Of a stretch of DNA of 64,000 nt, positions 52,625 through 64,000 are shown piece by piece. This DNA is from Adineta ricciae. Taxonomy: Eukaryota; Rotifera; Eurotatoria; Adinetida; Adinetidae. Both the position numbers and the translations under genes were made by a program. The notes under the pieces were generated by a model. That model ran no database searches, was not told the origin of the DNA, and saw nothing but the letters and a program-made list of their open reading frames with translations. The DNA is taken from positions 1 through 64,000 of the forward strand of contig CAJNOJ010000073.1 in assembly GCA_905250025.1 (NCBI GenBank). Reading direction: 5' to 3'. Each line of letters begins with the position of its first letter. Position 1 is the stretch's first letter.

Positions 52625-55600
52625 TATACAGTTTACCATTTATCCCTAGTTTTGATATATAAAAGTAATCTAACACGCACAGAATTTATATAAGAAGCTG
52701 AGTCGGATTTCTCCATACTGCTTGTGAAAGAAGGATAAATACCATATTGTTTCAAACATATCAAGATGTATTTTTCCCTTTCTTTCTCATTCGTGACGTA
52801 ATTATTTTTTGTTCGAAAGCTTAATCTCTTCTCGCAATTGATAAGAGAGAAAACAAAACGTATATTATAGCGAGGAATTTTCCATACACATCATGTATTT
52901 GTTCGTTTACATGTGCAGCTATTTAGCTAGGAACAGAGATGAAAAAAATATCATCTTCTTTTCTCATTTAAATAAAAGAATATGCAAACTCTAACAGAAA
53001 ATATTCTTGATCGACTACTCTCGAGATATCAATTAAATGGTGCGTAAAACATTGTCTCATTGTAGAATAATTAGAAAAAACTCATTTCCACATTCAAGAT
53101 AATATGCCAGGCGTTTGTTTATTTCTTTTGTTTCGGACACGTCGCTTACTGAGTAAAACAAATCAATCATACTTAGTAGAACAGTTTACTGGTTTTGTCA
53201 GCAAATAAATAATCAGAGTTTGTCTATACTAGACGCAAATGGTTATGATGATGGACAGACGAAACAAGAAATATTCTACATGACGTGTCCATAATCTTGA
53301 ACTGTAACTATTTCATCTTCAACAGAGAGATTTTTTTACAGAACTATATGTACGGTGAAATACTATCATGTCGATGTTCAACAATTACGACTCCTTACAA
53401 TATTTTCGTTATGAATCTTGTCTGCTTTCATCTAATATATAGAACGAGTATATTTATTGTAGGAGATTTTCGAAAGACAGTAAAATCTCAGTTTCATAAT
53501 TATTCCTTACCATAGGTGTAAACACGATCCTGTTTTATTAGTTTGAACTCCTGTTAGCTCTATCTTCAGGATGTGGGGCCCACGCACAATTCTTTGACTC
53601 TATTATGACAAAGTTACATTCGTTGAGACAACTAAACGAATATATTGGTAAGCTTACAAAACACTTGAATTTAGAGAATGATACTGTTTAGGGAAAACTC
53701 TACTGACCATAATGTTGTATATAAATGAAGAAGATTGCTACCCTAGCTCAACGATATAACTTCAACTGAAGATTTATTCTTTTTCTTCATAGACATCAAG
53801 GCATTTTGTGGGAATGAATAAATTGATCATACTATCTTTGAAGTCAACTTGAGCAATATGAGTAAATTTTTTAGCTAATATTTCGAAAAAAGGGAGAAGA
53901 CCTAATTTATTCAACAATAAAAGATCGAAACGAATATCAAAATGAACACTATCGAAAACAAGAAAAGAATTTAAGCTCTATAATGGATACAAGTGAGCTC
54001 CCAGAGTCGTTCGACTCTACATCCGTGTTGGAGTTTGAAACTAGATTCAAATTGACGTTGTAGCCTTCATCTTTTGTGGTCGGTTAACCAATTATTTATA
54101 GATTTTTTTCTCTTATGCCACTCTGTTCATTCAGTTCTTGGGTAGTCAAATTTTATTTGAGTATGGTAATCGCTTTTTTATTGTTGGTTTGTTGATCTCA
54201 ACTACTGGGAACTAGTAAAGGGCCGACCATGGGAAGAAAACAGTTTGATTTTCTCCCATAAGGTGGTGATGTCGAGCTTTGATTTTTGTCAGGATAGTAT
54301 CGTGGTCGACGAATCTATGTCGATTGAGTTAAATGTAGAACTTTTGATGCTAGCGGACATAAATCAGGAACGGTGATAGTGATGCCAGTGGGGCGACACC
54401 ACTTATTTTCAACAACATTGACGATATTTGACTGACTATCTCACGGAAGTCGATATCAACACTGGAGGTTCAACCAACATGCTCTACAAATAAAACAAAA
54501 TAATCATTATTTTTTCAAATGCTATTCACTCACTGTCACACCCCTCGTGCTTTATCAGTTCGTGTTCCTTGAGTACAAGTATTCATGCTAATGCTACGGT
54601 CGCTTCTTGTTGGATACATTTGTAGCTAGTTGGATTGTAAGAGATGATTGTATTTGTGTTAAGAGAGAAATATGCTAAGTAGGAAAAGAATCATAGACGA
54701 AGGCCGTGACGTGCATACGCCTTATGTAGGATGTCGAACAATGCCACAACTTTCTTCCCAGAACCTTTGTGGGTCTTAATGATACTATGTTTAATGTTGC
54801 CACAGATTAAAATTCGACGATGCTTGCTACATGGATAAAAGTCAAAGATAGATAAAACAGAGCCTAGGGAATATTGAGAACACTGGTGAAATACAAGGAA
54901 AATAAATACAATAAAACTATATGCGTATAAATCTAAGAATAGAAGATAAAATAGTCTGTCGTGTTGTTTTCTTGAAGCAGTGCTAACAAAACTCACTGGT
55001 GGTCTATTTGTTACGAAAAAATCCGTCATATGTATCGAGTGTGGGCTCAGAGACGAAATGACTGAAGAATGGACGAATGATATTTACTGCCAAAAAATCA
55101 TCACGGTTTCAAAAAGAAAGATGACAACACAAAATGATGATTACATGATGTCATGAGAAGATGCTGTGCAGAGAACAGAAAACATATGTGAGCACATGCG
55201 AAAAAAAATGTGAAGAATGCGAGAGAACGAGATGCCTGGTGCTAATAGAGGATGATTTATATACATCATCCTTTTACAGAGTGAATGAACAATAATACTC
55301 AATATACAAATGATGCATTGCATGTATAAACCGGAAGGACAGGAAATTGACTGACTGTATGCATGACGATGTACTTAGCATCTAGAATTACATTCATTGT
55401 TTATTTATATGTATTTTCCATCCAACTGTTCATCGATTCATAGGAAGTCAAGTGAATGTAAGTGTTCACCTAATACGACGTCGCCTGCATTGAACGCATT
55501 TTGAACGGTCTAGCTAGTGTTTACTATGCAGAGGTCTTACTTTATTCGACAAAATCTTCCAAAGCAGCCATGTCCTCAATGTTGACGACTATCTGTGTTA

Positions 55601-55879
55601 TACTAAGGTAGAAACCGTTGAAGAAATCTTGAAAATGATGCACTACCGTTTCGAACATGCACAAAACTAGCTAAGAAGTCGAAACATCATCGTGGAGTAA
55701 AACTTTTAATTTGATATTTCTATAGCACATTAAATTGCTCATTGAAATTGAATGGCAGTACTCGGATGTATCTAGCATTCTTTAAAAAAAGTTTTTGAAA
55801 CGATTACCTTCAATTTATTCACGGAAGAGAGAATAAAAGCACAATCTTTAAACTCCACTTTCTCTTTGATTTATTTTTG
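52625..55879. other. 3.2-kb spacer with no supported gene
   Basis: AT-rich. A 112-codon frame (54691-55029, minus) has two unlike halves and no domain. Short fragments near 54290-54490 and 55500-55680 look faintly like decayed coding DNA but match no family I can name. No terminal repeats, tRNA or arrays were seen. Confidence 0.45.
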
Positions 55880-57383
55880 TTAATCGACACAAAAAATAAA
55901 TAAGCAAGCACTGGTACCGATGCACAAAGCAATAGCGATCAGTGAGTATTGTGTTATGAGTAATCCGAATGCAAATTTGTAGAGATTTTCTTGACAGTAG
56001 TTCTCTGGGATTCGCTTATCATATTGAACACTTGGTCTCACGCCAAATACCCACACGCTTCCCTAGAGAAGAAAACATACATATTATTCAACTGATCGAA
56101 ACGCTTTGGTTATTCTTCTTTCTGTACCGCGATTAACCACGAGAAGTAGAAGAATGCTAATAAACATACAAAACAATTCGTAATACACCCTCCGATATGA
56201 CTATCTTCGCCACAGCACTTGAATGAAATAAGCAACTATAAACAAGACATGAGTGTACGAAATATATGCTAATTAACACCTACGATAGTGAATGCGGTAC
56301 CAAAAACACCTATACCCACAGCTCCGAAAACAGTCATCCACTGTGGAATCCATGATTGAATAGGACAGTCAGATTTATAAATTTGACCAACGACCAGAGC
56401 AGCTATAGGTAGGAGTGTTGCTACCAAAATCATGACCAGGACAGATACTTGTTTCGTTGACATTGCATCTCTTTCGATGGAATATTCGTCTGTCGAATCT
56501 ATACTCATTGAAATAGGCGACACAGTGCCCGAAAGTTTTTTCAGTGGATCTCTTGGGATTGTATTTGATATAGTTGGTATGCCTATGTAAAACAGAGACT
56601 AAAAATAACTGCTATTGACTGACAAGAAAATAATTGTGTTGTGTTTTCGCAGTTACGCGTACTGTTATAATGAGTGGCTGACGATGATGATGGTAGCGAC
56701 GTCAGATTACTAGTATCATTCTCGTCGCATTTCTTTATCTGTAACAGTAAGCCATAAATGACAACAGATGACCGATGTTGCGTTTTCCACTCTAATTCTT
56801 CATTCGGAATGTGCGTGCATATTCTTTGCATTCGCACTTGCGCACCAACTGTCTCCGGTTGTACGATAATTGAGTCGGGCTTTTGTCTACATTGCAATAC
56901 TACTTTTATAGTATAGAGTCTTGAATCATGAGGCGATCTGAAATGATACGCACGAGCGTAAGCTTGATGTGCCGCATAAGTAATTGATGGCGTTGTAAAA
57001 ATGTAATTCTCTTTCGGAATATGACCTTTTGGTATTTCTAACTTTTTGCCATACATGGTAATATCGTTGGGCAACAGCAATTGTCGATGTTCGACGCAGG
57101 ATCTAGCGCTTTCAATACTAGTTCCATGGTAACAAATCAACCACGTACTCCATACATTGTGAAGCTCGCAGATGTCACTGTCCACCGAAACAGCAAAACG
57201 AGTCCATCCATGCGGAATAACATATTTGTAACCAGCGACGGTGAGAGCGTCGGGATGACTTGATGGATAGCATTGATAACAATAACATCGATCGTGAGCC
57301 GGCTTACGCAATTGAGAAGGCCACGCAACACTCTCTAAAAACTCTCGTCCAATACGAAATTTTTCACACTCACTCGTTGCCAT
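55880..57383 (-). CDS. HGT-motif (PARP-like) domain joined to a TMEM272-like four-helix membrane domain
   Basis: Proposed four exons, complement of 56663-57383, 56284-56582, 56128-56235 and 55880-56062 (436 residues); all phases close. Introns: 80 nt (56583-56662), 48 nt (56236-56283) and 65 nt (56063-56127), all GT..AG. Residues 1-215 have a Cys/His start (DRCYCYQCYP), GWTRFAV, a CYHGTS motif (His86), YIFTTPSITYAAHQAYA (Tyr136/142) and IPNEELEW (Glu195/196). This H..Y..E order resembles PARP-type ADP-ribosyltransferases but is an inference. The second half has four membrane helices and FYFSWLIAGSVWVFGV, as in TMEM272-like proteins. Start is the ATG at 57381-57383. If the 80-nt intron is wrong, these are two genes about 60 bp apart, the second lacking an obvious ATG before residue 271. 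Confidence 0.6.
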
Positions 57384-57596
57384 TTGCACAACAGAGGAAA
57401 GAATGATTGCAATGGCAAGATCTATAGTCACGAAATCACACAAAAAGAAAAGAGAACACTATTCTTCCACTCCGGTCAAATTGTTTATATGAAGAGAGTA
57501 GTTTACAGAAATCAGCGTCGTAAAATGTGAGTTTTACGTATGTACGAAACTTCGAAAATCATAGATGAAAGAAAAATCGTCATGGCTTCTCTTCAA

Positions 57597-57597
57597 N
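57597..57597. other. Single-N assembly join
   Basis: Separates the spacer 57384-57596 (no gene) from the truncated ART-TPR of block C'. The right side begins in the middle of that gene, equivalent to about 40962 in block C. Confidence 0.8.
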
Positions 57598-58852
57598 CAT
57601 TGCAAACGTTTTCGGCATCATTATATTTACCCATACGAATGAGTAGATAAACGAGCGATTTGTCGATTGAACCAATGCGAATTTGTTCGCGCATGTAGTC
57701 AGTTACTTGTTTTAAAACTGGATCATTGTCATCAGTTAATGTCAGATTCACTTGCCAAGACTTTGCGGACTTCTGAATGATTTCATCAATATGAAAAATC
57801 GTATGCATGGAAAACAAAATTTCTTCTTCATCTTTATGTTGACTTAGATTGTGAATATCTGCAAATGGTATTGACGATATCGCCGGATCGATTTCGATGT
57901 GAAAAGATATTCCAACTGAGTCATCCGGCAAATACGAACTATCTGCATATGGCAATAAAACCTCGTTGTTTTTACTGGTTGACAAGAAATTATTGAAAGA
58001 CAAGAGACCGCTCTTGTTTTTCTGCAACTTTTCGAAATCATCTACGCGCATAAGTTGACCACGATAGACCCTCAGCTTTCTCCCAAATTGTTGCTCCTTA
58101 TGTAATTTACCGATTTCACGATGAAGTTCTTGAATGTAGACGCCCATATGAACAATAGTGTCGGTGTCTTGTGTTCGAAGAGCTTTATTAACTCGATCGT
58201 AGAAGAGCACCGCTTTTGTGTACCACCATATCGATGATAGAGGAGGTTCATTTCGTTCGTAGACATCTAAGTCTTTTAATCTTGAAGGTTGATTAGCATC
58301 TTGTTGTCGAAGGTAGTTTATAAAGTCTTTTTTCGCTCCGTCATCGTATTCCTTGCTTAATAGAATATCTTTCAATAGTTGCGAGTACATGAATGACGCA
58401 TCGAGTATTCTCTGATGGTCGTTTGTTAACGAGTACGCAAAGTTGACCGAAGCGAAATCGTGTTCAGATTTTCGAAGGTTTGTTTTGAATTGGTTGCAAA
58501 AATCGGCTATATCAGTGAAAGATCCTTTGAATTTTGTCCATCGATTCATTTTCAATCCTTCATTACTTCCGTTTTCACTTTTAATAAATATCGATTGAAT
58601 TTGAGGTATGTCATGAATCAATGGTAAAAGAGATTCCACATTGTGTGCACATAAAGCAAGACAAATTTGTTCTTCAGAGACGTCGGACACAAAGTCGATG
58701 CATTGATCAATACAATGGAATATTTTTATATCCTTGACCAAATCGAATAAGGAATTTAACGATATTTCCGTCGTTGTTTGCGATCCATTCGTGTTCGGGT
58801 TCCAGCATATTATAATACATTTTTTCAAAATGTTAGATCTTTCGAATTCCAT
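57598..58852 (-). CDS. ART-TPR protein C, N-terminal part (copy C')
   Basis: 418 codons from the ATG at 58850-58852, matching residues 1-418 of the 912-residue protein. The N-module, VYRGQ, FLSTS and the Glu motif (DEEEILFSMHTIF) are intact. Substitutions cluster in the N-module (for example VCDERVCLILCECHIESLMP against VSEEQICLALCAHNVESLLP). The gene is cut by the N (57597) before the TPRs. Copy C1 (38183-38753) could be its missing C-terminus if both belong to the same haplotype. Confidence 0.75.
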
Positions 58853-59171
58853 GTTCTTATTTTAGAACATCAAAACTGCGGCGCGCGCTGTATATGTCAC
58901 TGGGAAAAAATGAAAGCTGAAGGCACATTTTTATAGTGTCAGAATAGACAAAAGAATATACACATGATGGAGACTGATAAGACAGTCAATCTTGGTTTTA
59001 GAAAAAAAGAGAATAAATCGAATTACACATAACAGAGATATAAGACACGCCACTGTCCGTCGACGTGTATGGAAGAAAGTTACGAACAGCTGTCGACTTA
59101 TTTATTTACACGAAGCAACGTGATGTATACTTTTATTACGATTGTAATGGTATAACAAAGATTATTTTACT
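58853..59171. other. Spacer, copy C'
   Basis: Counterpart of 42214-42585, about 50 bp shorter near the peptidase stop. Nothing nameable. Confidence 0.45.
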
Positions 59172-61142
59172 TCAACTGGTAGTTTTTGCGTTGTTTTCTT
59201 CAAGTACTCTGTGAGTCCAGCATAGCATTTTTGCGATATGTAAAATCAGCTGTTCCGAAGCATTGAGTGCATGTCCACCACCAAACCATTCAATTTCTAA
59301 CTTTTTATTGAGCTGACGCATCTTATCCTCGAAGCATTTCATTTGACGTGCAGGACATCGTGTATCATTAGCTCCTTGAATAATCAGTACAGGCGCACTG
59401 ATCTGTTCGACGTACGTGATGGGAGATGCGGCTGCGTATAATTCCGGCTTTTCAGCTGGTGTACCGCCAAATAAGGATACTTCGTAAGTTTTCAGCGATT
59501 CAGCCGAATCTTCATAGAGCATGGTCCAATCGGCAATAGCAATACCTGCTAATCCACCCGCCCACAGACTCGGTTATTTATCTAAAGTCAACAAAGTCAG
59601 ATACCCACCATACGACCAACCTGTTAGAAATATAGTGTTGGGTTGAGCAATACCCTGTTCAACAAGCCAAGTACGTGCAGCGACAATATCTTCTACTTCC
59701 CAATGGCCAATGTCAGAATAAATCTTATGTTCAAATTCACGTCCAAAAGTTATCGAGCCACGATAATTAATTGATAGATATGCAAAGCCGTGATCGACCC
59801 ATGCTTCACTTACTGGATCGAACTTTTCACTTGTAACAGATGCAGGACCGCCGTGTACGTCAATAATTGTTGCAAATGGTCCATCAGCATGCATACTAGG
59901 CAAGGTAAGTCGACCTTGTATAAGTTGTTTATCCGACGATGAAAATGTCACTGAATGTTGTGAGCGAGTTATCAAGTTTTCAATTTTCGGTGGTCCGAGC
60001 ATAACTTTCTCAAATGCTCCATTGTTAGCATTCAATGCAACTATTCGTCGAGGTGTATGTGCATTTTCCCACTGAACCAGAATCGTTCCATCAGGGCCGA
60101 ATCGTGCATCATGAATCATGCCGGATGGCTGTTCTATCAGTGCATTTATAGTGTTGTCAACAATAGAATAACAGTACAGTCGAAAAACAGCATTATGAAT
60201 TTGTAATAAAAGAATGAAATTCCCATCTTCCGACCAATCGAGTGGATCAATATCTCCTTCGATGCCGAACTCATCAAGTATAAAATCGATTTGTTCGTTA
60301 GTCCGTACGTTCCAAATCAATGGTCGATTCGCTCCGGTACGGTTGCTTTTCGCTAAAAGACGTATATCGTTCGGTGATGGAGCGAATTGTTTTGGTACCA
60401 CATTAACTCCGTGCCCGTAATCGAGCGTGCTAATCAAACGTCTATTATTACTAATGTCAAAGACGACCAGTATACTTCCTATACCCTTTTTAACATCGGT
60501 AGTTTCTATGACCACAAGATCTCCGTTATACGATAAAATCGGATTAATTGTCAAATTTGCCGTTTCGTAGATCAAATTCGGTTCACCAATAGAATCCATT
60601 GTTACACATTGTGTAAATAGTTGACAACCCTTTTCATGATCAGTAGTTAGATACGCTACTGTTTTGCCAATACCATCCGTGTGAAATCCTAACGACGAGT
60701 AGGGTTCTCTTTCAGGTGTTAAGTCTACTTCTTTACCACTCTCCACATCGATGCGAGTATAGTGACCAGTTTCATTACCTTTCGTGTCGTTCAGATAATA
60801 AACAAAACGACCGTCACAGGATATAAATCCGTCCCTTTTACCCTCCGAATGATTTGTTAACTGACGCAGTTGCCCATTCGATACAGTCCATGAATATAAT
60901 TGATAAATACCCGATTGATTGCTTATCACTAAACCACGTTGATGATTACACTTTGCTAAGTATCCTCCATATTGATGCATACGGAATCTTTGTTTCCACA
61001 TCGCATTGTCGTCGGTTAGAAGTGCACTATTCATATCTAAATAAAACGAACGTACGTATTGCACATGTGCATGTACCGCGAGTGATAAAGAAGGGAGCAC
61101 TGGTATATAAAACGACTCGTGCGTATCGTATTTTATGCTCAT
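59172..61142 (-). pseudogene. S9 peptidase with a nonsense codon (copy C')
   Basis: Collinear with 42586-44580. A CAA to TAA change at 59574-59576 stops the frame at residue 523, just after the Ser510 nucleophile, so Asp593 and His624 would be lost. After the stop the frame is intact to 59172, where a second change ends the protein eight residues early. Substitutions elsewhere are modest, so inactivation looks recent. A new start inside the hydrolase domain would not give an active enzyme. Confidence 0.8.
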
Positions 61143-61967
61143 ATGATACCTATATATTTAATTTTTTTGTACTGCAATGGTCATAAGGAGAAAAAAAGCA
61201 GTGTCATTTAGTTTCGTGTCCGATTGTCGTGTTTGCCATCCTCGTTATCTTCTTCGTTCTTCAGATTTGAAACACAAGCGAAGATCTTCTCTCTTATTTT
61301 CGTTCGAAGCATGAGGGTATAAAACATGGTGTGTCGATATTTGTTATGTACATTGCATTGATTATACGAAAGAAGATTATTGAACTCTCAATTGCTCGAT
61401 CACTAAATATTAAAACCAAAAGTGAGGTGACATATGGTATCCAAACTGCAGATATTGACCACTTGCTTATTAACGACGTATATAATCGTCCGAGCAATTT
61501 TTGTGAAAAAAAACAACTAATTATGATGCTTCATAATCAATTATTTTCCTCATTTTATATTTTCGGATAACAGTTTGATGAAAATAAATTTTATCCAGCC
61601 AGTGTCTTATTATGCACGAAACTAAATAGAAATTCATAACATAAAGAGATCCTAGTCGACCATTACAATCGAGAAATTCCACTAAAACTCCCTATAAACG
61701 ATAGCTCTAATTCCCTCTGCATATTCGATCCGGAAAAAAACATGCTACTATGAAAATGTGACGATTAGGACATGTATTGCTTATTCACATATACATTTTT
61801 GTAACTAACAGTGGCTTCTTCTTATATTGATGAAAGTTATTTTTCGAATTTCTTTGCTTTTATTCTCTCAAACAGTGTTTATACTTATTCATCCATTTGT
61901 GTATTCATCTGTTGAAAATAAAAACTGTTTTCCAACTGATATTCATCTCTTTACATACTTTAACCAT
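61143..61967. other. Divergent spacer, copy C'
   Basis: Counterpart of 44581-45386, conserved but without a gene. The frame upstream of the F-box start is open from 61827 by chance. Confidence 0.45.
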
Positions 61968-63596
61968 ATGGAAGCGTTACCTGTCGAAGTAGTTCATCGC
62001 ATTTTTGACGATCTTGATACGCAAACGATTGTATTCTCAATACGATGTCTATCTCGATCCTTTTGATTAATAGTTAATTCTTATGAACGATGGATTTTCA
62101 AGTTCAAGGGATTGTTTCAAAAAGATTTCCATCTTCTCTATCGGTTGATCAAAGAAGGAAATATTATTTCATTGACATTTTCAACTGAATTCAATAACTC
62201 GGAGGACATTGCTCCATTGTTTTTCCATATTTTCATGCTCAACAATTTACTCGACTTCGATCTTTAACTCTGGAGAATATTGATCAAATGAATTTGAAAT
62301 TTTTTATAAAACATCTTAATCGTACTGTTTTACTCATCTCATTTTCCGCAATCGTCAGAGAATACGATGAATTAAGCCGATGGTTTCCGACATCAGGAGA
62401 CTTGTGGGTACTTTCATGTTTACCCAATCAACACTTCGACATTTCAATATTCTTCTCATTTACACATGGCTGTTCTTAAAAATCGCTTTGATCTACCGAG
62501 TCAGTAAATATTTCCATTCTAATCCTCTGATATTCCTGCTTTTCATCAATTACAATTTCTGATTATTGAAAAGAATTCTCAGGACATCGATGTAATTGAA
62601 TAGTTTCTTTCCTTAACACCTTCATTGAAGTATTTGAAAATTATTGCTCGACGAATAGATCGTCTGCCTGTGGCAATAGTTTATTAAATCAAAATGAACA
62701 CAATTAAAGAAACTCAAATTCCATCTTGATTACGATTCGTTCTTTCAAAGGAAATCATTCGAAAAACTCGAATTAATTAATTCTTCATTTCAAACAGCAT
62801 TCCAGACGGAACATAAGCAATGGTTTGTCACTTGTGAATATAATACGAGAAAGCTGTACTCATCCTGTTATATTCTCTGTACTTTATCAATATGTGTGAA
62901 TACGTTCGAATGTAAATTAAATCTAAAACGGCTTTCTCCATCTGTGGTGACTATGATGACAGAAAACGATACAGTTGAATAGGTTATTATCTCTGTAGAT
63001 TCATCTGATGATCTAAACGCATAAGTAAGTCATATGTAACGTAGTTTGAATTACAGACTATTTTTTATAAGAAACATTCTTAAATTATCTTCGTTTTACC
63101 AAAGCCATTCATCTTAAAATACATTCACCGCAGTACTATAACTGCTTCGTGTGGTCATCAATTCTCAAGATGTTTAACATAGCAAATATCGTACAAATAA
63201 CACTGCCCGTGAATTATTCAAATCAATTGTCTGATGATTTATTAGAAAATGTCCGCATCTTTCTTGAACCAGCAAGCACTCTGTTACTGTTAATTATTAA
63301 TAATAGCTTTATGGAAAATGTAACATGTTCAAGTACTCATAATATATATTCAATACTTCTACGTCAATTAAAATGCTTAAAAAATCAAAATTCATAGCTT
63401 AGACCAAGTGAAAGAAATTTTAAAGCGTTGTAATATAACTTAATTGACAAAATTACCAAATAGGTTAATGATAATAAGGTTATTTCATACTTCAGAGAGC
63501 TACAGATCTTCATCAGAAAAATTCCGAGATCTATTGCAGAAAAGATTATGATTTTGTTTTCACAAAATAAATTCCAACAAAACTCGTTGATATATG
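61968..63596 (+). pseudogene. F-box protein pseudogene (copy C')
   Basis: Starts MEALPVEVVHRIFDDLDTQ. It keeps the segment NSYERWIFKFKGLFQKDFH that copy C deleted, but has a stop just before it (62064-62066) and more later. The later fragment QLSDDLLENVRVFLEPASTL-like lies near 63222-63290. It is longer than copy C by small indels (for example about 63515-63560). Homology to block C ends at 63596, so ART-TPR D is not found on this side. Confidence 0.75.
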
Positions 63597-63786
63597 TGCC
63601 AGGCAGAGTTATACTTTAGGCAGAATTAAACTCGAATTCAAAGGAATGAAAATAAAAGAAGCCTAAATGTTTCAAATAATTGTGAGTTGTGGAGATTTAT
63701 TTTTCAAGATAGTGTAGAGTTGGCAAGTTGTATCTTATAGAAATCGAAANTTCGCCTATTTAAAATAATTGTGTGAATGTCATTAG
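63597..63786. other. End of block C' and single-N join at 63750
   Basis: 63597-63749 is unlike block C. The N at 63750 precedes an unrelated contig. An intron 3' end (ATTAG) precedes the exon at 63787. Confidence 0.6.
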
Positions 63787-64000
63787 GTTCATCATGCCCA
63801 ATACATTCTCCCGCAAGGCCGAACAAAATGGTGGAATCCAAGTGAAAATGCTGAGAAAGAAGAGGAAGACGAGGACGAGGACGAAGAAGAAATGAAAGCC
63901 GAAACAGAAGAAATCGAACCCGAACAAGGTCCACCACTTCTAACACCCATTGGTGCTGATGCTGAAATTGAAAGCATAAAAGCATGGACGGCCAAAATCT
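63787..64000 (+). CDS. Radial spoke head protein 4A/6A homolog, internal exon
   Basis: 71 codons open to the window edge. The sequence [12 protein letters not shown], an acidic run, then [16 protein letters not shown] and AWTAKI match the conserved middle of RSPH4A/RSPH6A ('ILPQGR..W.NP', 'GPPLLTP...DAEI...PPWT'). These proteins form the head of radial spokes in motile cilia, as expected in a rotifer with a ciliated corona. The exon follows an ATTAG acceptor. The earlier part of the gene is left of the N (63750) and not seen; the rest lies beyond the window. Confidence 0.85.

Noticed and set aside
54691-55029. 112-codon minus-strand frame as a gene
   Set aside because: No domain, no copy for comparison, and composition shifts midway; not enough support.
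55500-55680. Possible reverse-transcriptase fragment
   Set aside because: A few residues look suggestive in one frame but frames change and no catalytic motif is present.
63704-63995. Ser- and Leu-rich minus-strand frames at the right edge
   Set aside because: They are the reverse of the acidic repeat in the radial spoke head exon on the plus strand.

Overview
The window looks like nuclear DNA of a bdelloid rotifer (Adineta/Rotaria-like). The reasons are spliceosomal introns of about 46-80 nt with GT..AG ends, AT-rich spacers, a dense family of R-S-ExE mono-ADP-ribosyltransferases (ARTs) fused to kinesin-light-chain-type TPRs, rotifer-style F-box genes, TGAGGG/TGTGGG-type repeats close to the bdelloid telomere hexamer, bacterial-looking intronless enzymes, and nearly every gene present in two diverged collinear copies. 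The species call is inference; no marker gene is present.

Layout. Block A (1-14892) and block A' (15509-28429) are collinear copies in the same orientation: ART3 start (-), ART1 (-), ART2 (-), a decayed ART-TPR gene (+), an APH-fold kinase (-), a long spacer, a 120-residue unknown protein (+), and a giant ART-TPR gene (-). A' carries a 366-bp hAT-type MITE whose empty site is intact in A. A carries a decayed PIF1/Helitron-like helicase fragment and a telomere-like tract. Block B (28594-37077) is a real-looking 4.2-kb tandem duplication of an SLC49A4/DIRC2-like transporter plus a type II membrane protein with a Thr/Ser stalk and a Cys-rich tail. Block C (37074-49147) has the ART-TPR gene C, an S9 serine peptidase, an F-box pseudogene and ART-TPR gene D. 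Next come a small Pro-rich secreted ORF, a WWE-ART gene and a gene joining an HGT-motif (PARP-like) domain to a four-helix membrane domain (55880-57383). Block C' (57598-63596) repeats ART-TPR C, the S9 peptidase (with a nonsense codon) and the F-box pseudogene. The right edge holds a radial spoke head (RSPH4A/6A) exon.

Caution: single N bases at 15408, 26557, 38754, 57597 and 63750 sit exactly where gene order breaks. They look like contig joins. A/A' and C/C' are therefore best read as alternative haplotypes placed in series, and order across an N should not be trusted.

Together: the region is an ADP-ribosylation-rich island. It has at least four R-S-E architectures (short ART; N-module-ART-TPR; WWE-ART; decayed forms) and possibly a membrane-tethered PARP-like protein. 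ARTs use NAD+ to modify proteins. The mix of intact, motif-less and decayed copies suggests rapid birth and death, as in stress or immune gene families; that role is inference.
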